Made by a program: the position numbers and the translations under genes
From: Mastigocoleus testarum BC008
Lineage (GTDB): Bacteria > Cyanobacteriota > Cyanobacteriia > Cyanobacteriales > Nostocaceae
Length of the DNA stretch: 64,000 bases
Direction: 5' to 3'
Assembly (NCBI RefSeq): GCF_001456025.1
Contig: NZ_LMTZ01000086.1
Coordinates: 1 to 64,000, forward strand
Shown: in pieces, positions 18,330 to 26,382 of the stretch
Layout of the letters: every line of letters starts with the position of its first letter
Numbering within the stretch: the stretch's first letter is position 1
Notes under the pieces: generated by a model
Database searches by the model: none
What the model was told of the DNA's origin: nothing
The model's input: only the letters and a program-made list of their open reading frames with translations

Positions 18330-18872
18330 ATGATTTTCTAATTGCTTATAAATATACTTGGGTATTTTTAACTAAAATCCTAACTTAAATTCAAGATACT
18401 GATAAAACGTCAGCAAACTTAAAAATCCTTTGTAGAAAAAACAAAAGATATTCTATCTTAATTTGTTTGTGGATTTTTAAACTATCATGTATCGGGTATT
18501 AAATAAACAGGTTACTCTGTTAGTCTTGGTCTGCAAGAGTTTTAGTTGGTTTTCAAGTCTTAATTTTAAAATTTCGATTATTTTGTAACCATAAAACAAG
18601 TGATATAATTTACTGTAGCAACTTGTATAAAATAAAGTGTAAATAATATAATAAGTAAATAATTGTTGGAACTAATGATAAAACAAAATTTGTAATTTTC
18701 GTATTTTTATTTATACTATTTCATCTATACTATTTATAGTATTAAGTGGGCATTGCCCACCATACTATAAAGACGTAGGTGCACTGCCATGCGCCCTCAA
18801 GATACACTTTCTAAAATAGCTATTTTCGTAGCACTTACCCTTAAGCGATTACAATTTAACCCAAATAATCTA
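18330..18872. other. intergenic region between the TPR paralogs
   Basis: A+T-rich, with a near-perfect palindrome at 18735-18769 (TATAGTAT, TGGGCA / TGCCCA, ATACTATA) that may fold in RNA from either strand. No remains of a CHAT domain could be read downstream of the 18873 gene on the minus strand. Confidence 0.55.
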
Positions 18873-20243
18873 TTATTCTTGTGATGGAAAGTGATTATTT
18901 TTGTATATTTCTAAGGCAGCTAAATAGCATCTATTAGCAGAATCTAGATTTTCAGATTCATCTCCACGAATGCGGTTTCTATAAGTGTTACCTAAATTGT
19001 ATTGAACCATTGCCCATTCGTTGGGAGTACGTTCGCGTTGATATACCTCTAATGCAGCTAAATAGTATTCAATTGCTAGTTCAATATTTTCTTCTCTGTC
19101 ATCAAAAATGCGATCGCTATAAGCATTACCAAGATTAAATTGAATTGCTGCCCATTTGTAGGGAGTTAATTCCCGTTGATAGATTTGCAGCGCATTTAGA
19201 TAACATTCAATAGCAATTTCAACATTCTCTGCTTTTTCATCTAAAATGCGGTTGAAGTAAGCAGTACCGAGGTTATTTTGCACCATCGCCCAATCATCAG
19301 GAGCGCGGTCTCGTCCGTAGACTTCCGCAGCTGCTTTATAAGATGCAATTGCTTGTTCTAAATTGTCTGCTCGGTCACCCTGGACCCTCTCCACATAAGC
19401 ATTACCAAGGTTATTGTGAGTTCCAGCCCATTGTTCGGGAAAGCGATCGCGCTCAAAAATTGTCAATGCTGCATGATATCCACTAACAGCGATTTCCAGA
19501 TTATCACTATGGTTTCCTAAGGGAAATCTTTGAATCAAAATACTAAAGTGAACAATATCAACAGCAATACTTTGGGCGATGGGAGGCTGGACTCTAGTTG
19601 TAATGTCCTTAACCCACTCTGTAATTGCTTTAGCTAATTGTAGATTGAGTTTATCCAAATTATTTTGTAACAATGGATAAACCATCTTAGCGTTAGCATT
19701 ACTGTTAGAAGTTATTCGTAAAGCTTCCGCCAGAAAATCTATATGACTTTTTGAAACATCTGGCGGTAATGAAGTAATTAATCCTTCAGCAAGGGGAGCA
19801 GCAATATTTTGTAAGAAATTAGCGGCTCTTCCTTCACCAATCTCTTCCAACATTCCTGCAACTTGAGTAACTTTAAGAATAAAACCTCTATCAATTAATT
19901 CTTGATTTTTACGTAAAACTTCTGCTTCTGAACCGCTAGGACAGTTTAATAAAGTTTCAATTAATTTAATATAAGCAGAATAACGATCTTCGGGGTCACT
20001 TTCAAGATTTCCCGATGCTTGTTCTACTGCTTCTTTTAACTGTTGTGCTAAATTTCGTAAAAAATATGCAGCCCCTTGTGCACCCTGCTCTTCTGCTTGA
20101 TTTGCTACATGTTCCATAATTTTAATGAAATCAGCATCAAGCAGATCTGAATGTTCTTTCAATAGTGCCAGTTCTTCTCCACTCGGACATCGTAGCAGTT
20201 CTTGAATCAGTGTCAGATAAGCGCGCAGACGCTGTTCATCCAT
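18873..20243 (-). CDS. tetratricopeptide-repeat protein with two N-terminal CHAT-associated modules, no CHAT domain
   Basis: The 456-aa protein is a paralog of the 16644 product. It carries the N-terminal module twice (LRAYLTLIQELLRCPSGEE near residue 6 and YSAYIKLIETLLNCPSGSE near residue 88), then about five TPR-like units (WAGTHNNLGNAYVERVQGD, WAMVQYNLGNTYRNRI). I place the start at ATG 20243: GAGGT lies 8 nt upstream and MDEQRLRAYL is the usual opening of this module, whereas the TTG at 20258 is weaker. The product stops at the end of a TPR unit without the CHAT protease that normally follows. Module duplication and loss of the effector part suggest a specialised scaffold. Confidence 0.82.
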   Translation of the reverse strand: MDEQRLRAYLTLIQELLRCPSGEELALLKEHSDLLDADFIKIMEHVANQAEEQGAQGAAYFLRNLAQQLKEAVEQASGNLESDPEDRYSAYIKLIETLLNCPSGSEAEVLRKNQELIDRGFILKVTQVAGMLEEIGEGRAANFLQNIAAPLAEGLITSLPPDVSKSHIDFLAEALRITSNSNANAKMVYPLLQNNLDKLNLQLAKAITEWVKDITTRVQPPIAQSIAVDIVHFSILIQRFPLGNHSDNLEIAVSGYHAALTIFERDRFPEQWAGTHNNLGNAYVERVQGDRADNLEQAIASYKAAAEVYGRDRAPDDWAMVQNNLGTAYFNRILDEKAENVEIAIECYLNALQIYQRELTPYKWAAIQFNLGNAYSDRIFDDREENIELAIEYYLAALEVYQRERTPNEWAMVQYNLGNTYRNRIRGDESENLDSANRCYLAALEIYKNNHFPSQE

Positions 20244-20258
20244 TCGGTAAGACCTCAA

Positions 20259-20642
20259 TAGGTACTACCGTAAATTTTTACACTTTTAAACTAAGAATAC
20301 TATCCATAAAAATACTTGTTTATTTAAATATTTAATATGGGAATATAAAGAGTTTTATGTTTTTGTATTTTGTAATTAAATTAGATTTTTTTGTGTTTTG
20401 AAAAACTATCTAAAATACTCTAAAAAAACAAAATTAAATATCGGATTTATTACTCAAATAAGATACAATACCAACATTATTTAAGTAAATAAGTATAAAT
20501 AAACAAATTTTGGTAATTGGTAATTGGTAATTGGTAATTGATAATTGGTAATTGGTAATTGGCAGTTAGGTTTTTATTGTATACTCCCATTAATTGTTTA
20601 ATTATCTTCTTCTTAATAATTGAATAAATTTGTGCTGACTGC
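20259..20642. repeat. intergenic region with heptameric tandem repeat
   Basis: A+T-rich spacer. A run of about seven heptamers (GGTAATT, one variant GATAATT) lies at 20512-20562. No gene seen. Confidence 0.65.
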
Positions 20643-20972
20643 CTAGTCTTTGGCAGATTTCAATTTAGTAAAAATAATTATTTTTGAATATTGGCAATGA
20701 TTCAAAAATGTATAAGGCCCTGTTTTGTAATATTCTTCTTTGAAATCAAGATAATATTTAGGTAATAGCTTAGGTAATAGCTTAGGTAATAGCGATTCTT
20801 TCAATTCACAATCTGGAGGAAGTGGGTCAGCCATCAATTGGAAGAACTCACTCAATTCCTCATAATATTCATCGAAATTATAAGCATACTTAGATTTATT
20901 TTGAGAACTATATTCAATAGAATGTTTGAGTTCTCTTAACCTGTCTAAATCATTTTTGGGAAGTTCTGCATA
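20643..20972 (-). pseudogene. probable 5'-truncated gene remnant
   Basis: A minus-strand frame stays open for 109 codons from 20972 to the stop at 20643, and its product looks protein-like (NDLDRLRELKHSIEYSSQN, then YNFDEYYEELSEFFQLMADP). There is no ATG or GTG and the only TTG is at 20855, deep inside. A 12-bp unit repeated three times (TAGGTAATAGCT, 20759-20794) encodes a reiterated PKLL. The lack of a start and the repeat insertion suggest a decayed gene. I do not recognise the parent family. A real small protein starting at TTG 20855 is the alternative. Confidence 0.4.
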
Positions 20973-21037
20973 TTATTCAAACATTAGGAATTATCATTTA
21001 ATATTTCAGTTGAGAAAAATTTTGGTGACAAAAGATC

Positions 21038-23929
21038 CTAAACATTTGCTTGCTGTCTTTGATACAACGACCAATACAAACCTTTTTGTCGTAATAACTC
21101 TGGGTGGTTACCCCGCTCTGCAATTACACCTTTTTCCATCACTAATATCAAATCAGCACGCTTCAGAGGTGCAAAACGGTGAGCAATTAGAAATACTGTT
21201 CTTCCTTCAGAGATTTTTTGTAGGTTTTGCAGAACTTGTTGTTCGGTTTCGCTATCTAAAGCGCTAGTTGCTTCATCCAAAATTAAAATTGGAGCATGGG
21301 AAAGGAATAATCTTGCGAGGGCGATCCGTTGACGTTGTCCCCCTGATAAGGCTGTACCCCGTTCGCCCACATTGGTTTCGTAACCGTGGGGGAGTTGACT
21401 GATAAAATCATGGGCGACTGCAAGTCTAGCAGCTTCAACAACTTCTTCGGCGCTAATATCAGGATGTCCCAAAGTAATATTTTCTAAGATGGTGCCATTA
21501 AACAAAAAATCTTCTTGGAGAACTACGGCTATTTGCTGACGTAAAGATGCAATATCAGCACTTTTAATATCAAAACCATCTACTAAAATCCGACCTGATT
21601 CGATTTGGTATAGGCGCTGTAAAAGTTTGGAGAGAGTACTTTTACCAGAACCGCTGCGTCCGACAATACCGACAAATTGTCCTGGTTGAGCATCGAAGGA
21701 GATTCCTCTTAATACGGGTTCGGTATTACTTTTATAGCGAAAGAATACTTGCTCGAAGGTAACTTGTCCTTTAATGCTTGGTAGAACTAAACCCGTTCCC
21801 GGTTCTGCTTCTGGCGCAACGTTAAGAATATCCCCAATTCGATCTACTGATAGGAGAACTTGTTGCAAATTTTGCCATAGTTGCACCAAACGTAACAGTG
21901 GTCCAGTTACCCGTCCAGATAGCATTTGAAAGGCTACCAATTGACCGACTGTTAGCTTTTGTTCGATAACTAATTTGGCTCCAAACCACAGAATCAATAA
22001 ACTAGAAAAATTAGTTAAAAAATCACCAATATTACTACTGATATTGGAAGTAGTAGAAGCTTTAAATCCAGTACGAACAAACCGAGCAAATAATCCTTCC
22101 CAGCGATCGCGAGCTATGGGTTCGGCTGCATGGGCTTTAACAGAGTGAATCCCGGTGACTGTCTCGACTAAAAATGATTGACTATCGGCGCTGCGGTTAA
22201 AGGTTTGGTTTAGCCAATTACGAAGAATCGGTGTGGCGATTAAGGTTAATGTGGCAAATAAAGGTAGTACGGCTAAAGCAACTACAGTTAGGGAAAGATT
22301 GTAATAGAACATTAACGCCAGGTAGACCACAGCAAAGATGCTGTCGAGTACAACTGTTAATGCTGTACCGGTAAGAAACTGACGAATTTGTTCCAATTCT
22401 TGGACCCGCGCTACCGTATCTCCCACCCGTCGCGATTCGAAATAAGCTAATGGTAAACGCATTAAGTGGCGAAATAATTGCGCTGATAAACTTAAATCTA
22501 AGCGACGGGCTGTATGGGTAAAAATAAATAAACGGAGAATTCCCAGAACTGCTTCAAAAACCGCAACTAATAATAAAGCTATCGCCATGACATCGAGAGT
22601 TGGTAAACTCTCCTGTACCATGACTTTATCAATAATGACTTGGGTAATTAATGGGGTAGTTAAACCCAATAACTGCAGAGTAAAAGAAGCTATTAAAACT
22701 TCTGAAAGTAAACCTTTGTAGCGCCAAACAGCTGGAGTAAACCAACCTAAGTTAAACTTTTCTTGTTTTTGAACTAGTTCTGCTTGCCAGAGTTTACCAT
22801 CCCAATACTCTTCAACTATCTCTTGGGTAAGACTTTCACAACGTTGTTCTGTATTGAGGGGATTAGCAATAATCAGGCGATCGCCAGCCATCGCGTAAGC
22901 TACCACCCAATTACCGTCATTATGACCAGATGTACCCCATCGTAATAAAACTGGATATGAAAGTTGTCGTAATTCCTTCCAACTATTAATTTGCAAGCGG
23001 CGCAAAACAAAACCTAATTTTTCTGAGGCTTCAATCAAATGTTTTGGACGTTGTCCTCTGAGTTGACGTTGCACCCATTCTAGTTTTACAGGGTGTTCTA
23101 ACTGTTGCGCCACCATTGTCAAACAAGCAGCACCAGTATTCGAGCTACTAACAAATGGATAAGCTGCAGAATTCAAACCTTGAGGAGGAAGGGTCAGGTT
23201 AAGTAAACTTTGGCGAGTACTGGAGTAACTGTATTCTTGACGAGAAGAATGATTTGAAGGAGGTTCTGTATCGCCGGAATAGTTACTGTTATTTACTGCT
23301 AATTCTTGTACTTTAGATAGATCTAGTTGAGTTTGAGCTTGTTTGTTTGTAGCTGCTTGCTCTGTAAATTCTTCATCCCTAATTTCAGTATTAGTTTGTT
23401 TGGAAATTAAACCGTTATCACTTAAACCTCTATCAAGAGTTTTTTCAGAAAGTTTCTCAGAAGTTTTCTCAGGAGTTTCCAAATCATCTTCACGCCAGAA
23501 TTCAACTATTTGAGGCGTAGCAAGTTCCTCCCAAACAGTAGTTTCCCAACGAACAATAATAACTTCTTTACTTGCTGCAACTGCTTTACAGTCAACAACT
23601 GACTTTTTTAAATCGCCAAACCAATTCCCTGCATCTATTGTTCCTATAGGTTGACTGGTCTTTTCATCTCGCCAACGAACCTTACCAGAAATAATTAAAA
23701 ATTGATATTCTGTTGACGTCGAGAAAGACGACCAAATTTTTTCTCCTAATTTATAGCGCAACACTTTCCCAAGTTCTTCCACTCGGGACTGTTGTTCGGT
23801 TGTTAACCAAGACAATGGTGGTTGATTCCAAGCCAAAGAAGCTAGCACTTGAGCCGCAAAAGAATCATCAACTGCTGTTACTTCACTTCCAGCTTGACCG
23901 TCAGTTTTTGAATTTTCTCCGCTAGCCAT
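21038..23929 (-). CDS. type 1 secretion-like ABC exporter with cNMP-binding-like and inactive C39-like domains
   Basis: The 963-aa protein is a full exporter half. Residues about 30-150 resemble a cyclic-nucleotide-binding fold (LSWLTTEQQSRVEELG, then GTIDAGNWFGDL), followed by a linker, then a C39 peptidase-like domain at about 250-385. In that domain the catalytic Cys is replaced by Thr265 (NTGAAC) and the catalytic His by Asn340 (GNWVVAY), so it should bind but not cut its substrate, as in HlyB. A six-helix ABC membrane domain follows (about 410-690), then the NBD with GIVGRSGSGKST, LSGGQRQRIAL and LILDEATSALD. It overlaps the upstream parvulin gene by 52 nt. No HlyD adaptor is next to it. 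Confidence 0.87.
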   Translation of the reverse strand: MASGENSKTDGQAGSEVTAVDDSFAAQVLASLAWNQPPLSWLTTEQQSRVEELGKVLRYKLGEKIWSSFSTSTEYQFLIISGKVRWRDEKTSQPIGTIDAGNWFGDLKKSVVDCKAVAASKEVIIVRWETTVWEELATPQIVEFWREDDLETPEKTSEKLSEKTLDRGLSDNGLISKQTNTEIRDEEFTEQAATNKQAQTQLDLSKVQELAVNNSNYSGDTEPPSNHSSRQEYSYSSTRQSLLNLTLPPQGLNSAAYPFVSSSNTGAACLTMVAQQLEHPVKLEWVQRQLRGQRPKHLIEASEKLGFVLRRLQINSWKELRQLSYPVLLRWGTSGHNDGNWVVAYAMAGDRLIIANPLNTEQRCESLTQEIVEEYWDGKLWQAELVQKQEKFNLGWFTPAVWRYKGLLSEVLIASFTLQLLGLTTPLITQVIIDKVMVQESLPTLDVMAIALLLVAVFEAVLGILRLFIFTHTARRLDLSLSAQLFRHLMRLPLAYFESRRVGDTVARVQELEQIRQFLTGTALTVVLDSIFAVVYLALMFYYNLSLTVVALAVLPLFATLTLIATPILRNWLNQTFNRSADSQSFLVETVTGIHSVKAHAAEPIARDRWEGLFARFVRTGFKASTTSNISSNIGDFLTNFSSLLILWFGAKLVIEQKLTVGQLVAFQMLSGRVTGPLLRLVQLWQNLQQVLLSVDRIGDILNVAPEAEPGTGLVLPSIKGQVTFEQVFFRYKSNTEPVLRGISFDAQPGQFVGIVGRSGSGKSTLSKLLQRLYQIESGRILVDGFDIKSADIASLRQQIAVVLQEDFLFNGTILENITLGHPDISAEEVVEAARLAVAHDFISQLPHGYETNVGERGTALSGGQRQRIALARLFLSHAPILILDEATSALDSETEQQVLQNLQKISEGRTVFLIAHRFAPLKRADLILVMEKGVIAERGNHPELLRQKGLYWSLYQRQQANV

Positions 23930-24639
23930 TTCTCAAATAATTCATTCTGTAGAGCTTTTTTTAACTGAATATCTTCCAAAGTCGCCGGGAGAAACTGTTC
24001 GACCCGAAATAAACCATAACGTTCCTCTAGTTGGATCGGTCCTAATAAATCCCCAGCATTAGCTATATCCACTGCAGCACGGAGTACATCCGGCATTGTT
24101 CCCCTACTTACTGCTCCCATCATCCCGTTAAGAATGCGGTCATCTGTGAGGGAATATTCCCTAGCTAATTGCTCAAAGCTAACACCTTCTTGAATTTGAG
24201 TTTGTAACTCTTCAGCCAATTCTCGAGTATCAACAATTATCCTTGAGAGAACTACTCGATCCAGAAAAATTTTACGTTCGATGAAATATTCGGAAATTTT
24301 TCCCTCTGTAACTAAAACTTTGAGCTTGTCTAACTTAAAACCAAAAGATATAGATTCATGAAAAGTAGTGTAATCAGTATTATTTTTCACTAGCCATTCC
24401 TGAAACTTTTGGGGTTCAGTAAGTTGATTTTTGAGCCTAAAGTCGATCGCAGCCTGTTCGACAATTACAGAATTAAGTTCTATTTCATCTTCTTTGGCTT
24501 TAATTTCTTGTTCTATAACTTTTTGACGGAGAACATCTCCTATAAAATGTCCTAACTTTCCTGAAGCTCGTAAATATTTTATTACTTCCCCTATACCGAT
24601 TGGTTTTTCGTCTACGGTCAAAAACTGTAAAGGTTCCAT
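23878..24639 (-). CDS. parvulin-type peptidyl-prolyl isomerase (SurA/PpiC-like)
   Basis: The 253-aa protein has a helical SurA-like N-terminal region (residues about 10-115) and a rotamase domain at about 125-225 (LSRIIVDTRELAEEL, GVSFEQLAREYSL, GPIQLEERYGLFRVEQF). There is no signal peptide, so it should act in the cytoplasm. Its 3' end overlaps the exporter gene by 52 nt, in the same direction, so the two are co-transcribed and probably work together. A cytosolic isomerase could keep an export substrate unfolded or help present it. The domain call is firm; the substrate is unknown. Confidence 0.85.
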   Translation of the reverse strand: MEPLQFLTVDEKPIGIGEVIKYLRASGKLGHFIGDVLRQKVIEQEIKAKEDEIELNSVIVEQAAIDFRLKNQLTEPQKFQEWLVKNNTDYTTFHESISFGFKLDKLKVLVTEGKISEYFIERKIFLDRVVLSRIIVDTRELAEELQTQIQEGVSFEQLAREYSLTDDRILNGMMGAVSRGTMPDVLRAAVDIANAGDLLGPIQLEERYGLFRVEQFLPATLEDIQLKKALQNELFEKWLAEKIQKLTVKLEVK

Positions 24640-25244
24640 AAAATGAATACGTACAAACGACTAATAAATAGTGCAAGCCTTGATATCAGATAATTCACAT
24701 TCTAGAAGAATATCCTTTCACCAATTCACCATAGATATCCTAAATCTAGAAGTGCTAAACAGCAACTAATATACGAAATAATTACGTATAAACACTTAAA
24801 ATTATTTGCCGAAGATCTTAAGTGTCATGATTCCCCGATATGATTTATGTTTTTGCGCAAAGCAATTTAAACGTTCGATCTCAATAATTGACTAAGCGAA
24901 ACATCCCGTAATTGTAGCGTTAATTTATGGATTGGGAACTAGTACTCGACCACATTAATTTTGACGGGTGAAGGCAGGTAAGGGGAGAGGGGGGAGACAA
25001 GAACTTTTTATTCTTATTACTAACCCCTCATAACTTATGTGGTGGACTACTAGGAATTGGGAATTAAATAAAGGTATTTTCAATATTTCTAGCAGGAGTC
25101 AGGAATCAGAAGTCAGAAGTCAGAAGTCAGGAGTGCAACCTGCTTTACATCTAATTTTTAGCTTTTTGGTTGTACCAATCCGCTATACTTTTCCATTCAT
25201 TACCAATTACCAATTACCCATTACCAATTACCCATTACCCAACT
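24640..25244. repeat. intergenic region with two tandem-repeat blocks
   Basis: A+T-rich spacer between genes on the same strand. Heptamers AGAAGTC occur at about 25100-25131 and ATTACCA/ATTACCC at about 25198-25240. An open frame across them is produced by the repeats and is not a gene. Confidence 0.65.
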
Positions 25245-26036
25245 TCAGGAAAAACTTTTCCACAACAAAGCTAGTGCGATCGCAACAATTGCTCCAATTG
25301 AGGTATTTACAATGTTCACAACATCATGGGTAAGCCAATCATAGCGGGATTCTAAAGTTGCACCGATGACACTTTCAATATTAGTTGCAATAAAAGCAGC
25401 TAGAGTACACCACAAAACTCCAATTAAATCAATCAGACCAATTCCCCATCCAAAAAATGCGATCGCAGCAGAAGCAAAAATACCAGCAAGGGTTCCTTCC
25501 AAACTCACCGCTCCTTCCGTACCACGGGGAACAGGTTTTAAAGTGGTAATTAAATAAGTGCTTTTACCATAAGCTTTACCAACTTCAGTTGCAGAAGTGT
25601 CAGAAAGTTTTGTACTAAAGCTAGCAACAAATCCTAGTATTAGCAGGGAAACTATGGTTAGCTTCAGATTTCCATCAGTTGTCGGGTAAAACAAACGAAC
25701 TGCTAATACAGCCAAAGCACAAACCGAACCCGTAAATGCCGAGCCCCAAACATTTCCCGGACCTCTCGTACCAGAACGTTCTTCAGCAATACCCAAAGCT
25801 TCTTTTTCTGCCATACCAATACGGGTAACAGCAGAACCAACCAAGAAATAAAATATTACCAGTAAATATCCTTGCCAACCTAAAGTTAACCAAAGTATTG
25901 CACCCAAAAACCAAGCATGTATTAAACCAACGGGAGTTAAAAGTTTTTTGGGAGCGATCCAGGCTATGAAAACTAAAACTGTATTTAGCCCAATACCCAA
26001 TAGCCCGGAATTCATCACATAATTTTCCAGGAACAT
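25245..26036 (-). CDS. DUF92/TIGR00297 membrane protein, phytyl-phosphate kinase (VTE6-like)
   Basis: The 263-aa protein has about six transmembrane segments and the DUF92 hallmarks: APKKLLTPVGLIHAW, then ERSGTRGPGNVWGSA, SFSTKLSDTSATEVGKAYGK and GTEGAVSLEGTLAG. Plant VTE6 and cyanobacterial relatives convert phytyl-phosphate to phytyl-diphosphate, the prenyl donor for tocopherol and phylloquinone. The first kinase of the route is probably the gene at 15644. Two Met codons (residues 1 and 8) are possible starts. Family identity is strong; the activity is assigned from known homologs. Confidence 0.83.
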   Translation of the reverse strand: MFLENYVMNSGLLGIGLNTVLVFIAWIAPKKLLTPVGLIHAWFLGAILWLTLGWQGYLLVIFYFLVGSAVTRIGMAEKEALGIAEERSGTRGPGNVWGSAFTGSVCALAVLAVRLFYPTTDGNLKLTIVSLLILGFVASFSTKLSDTSATEVGKAYGKSTYLITTLKPVPRGTEGAVSLEGTLAGIFASAAIAFFGWGIGLIDLIGVLWCTLAAFIATNIESVIGATLESRYDWLTHDVVNIVNTSIGAIVAIALALLWKSFS

Positions 26037-26382
26037 CTTTAAAAATTATCAGCACTAGTATTTTTTTCAGACTAGCAGGAGAAGACGATTTGAGTAATAA
26101 GTAATGAGTAATAAGTAATGAGTAATGAGTAAGGAGTAGGAATTAATAATTTTTTTGCTGCAAAAATATAGAGCAATATTTTGTCACGAGTATATTTTTT
26201 ATCAACTCTTCATAATACTGTAAAGACGAAATGTAAAAAAAATGACTTTATACCAATATAAAAACTTAATAAAATACTGATTACTCATTCGTAAAAATTA
26301 GAACAAGATAGCTTTATTAGTTTGTAAATTAAGAGACAATCGACTTTCATAGAATATGTAGTACCACCACAGGCTCAAAATT
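26037..26382. repeat. intergenic region with heptameric repeat
   Basis: Divergent spacer between the DUF92 gene and the first subtilase. Holds heptamers of the form AGTAATG/AGTAATA at about 26095-26133. The remainder is A+T-rich and should contain both promoters. Confidence 0.6.
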
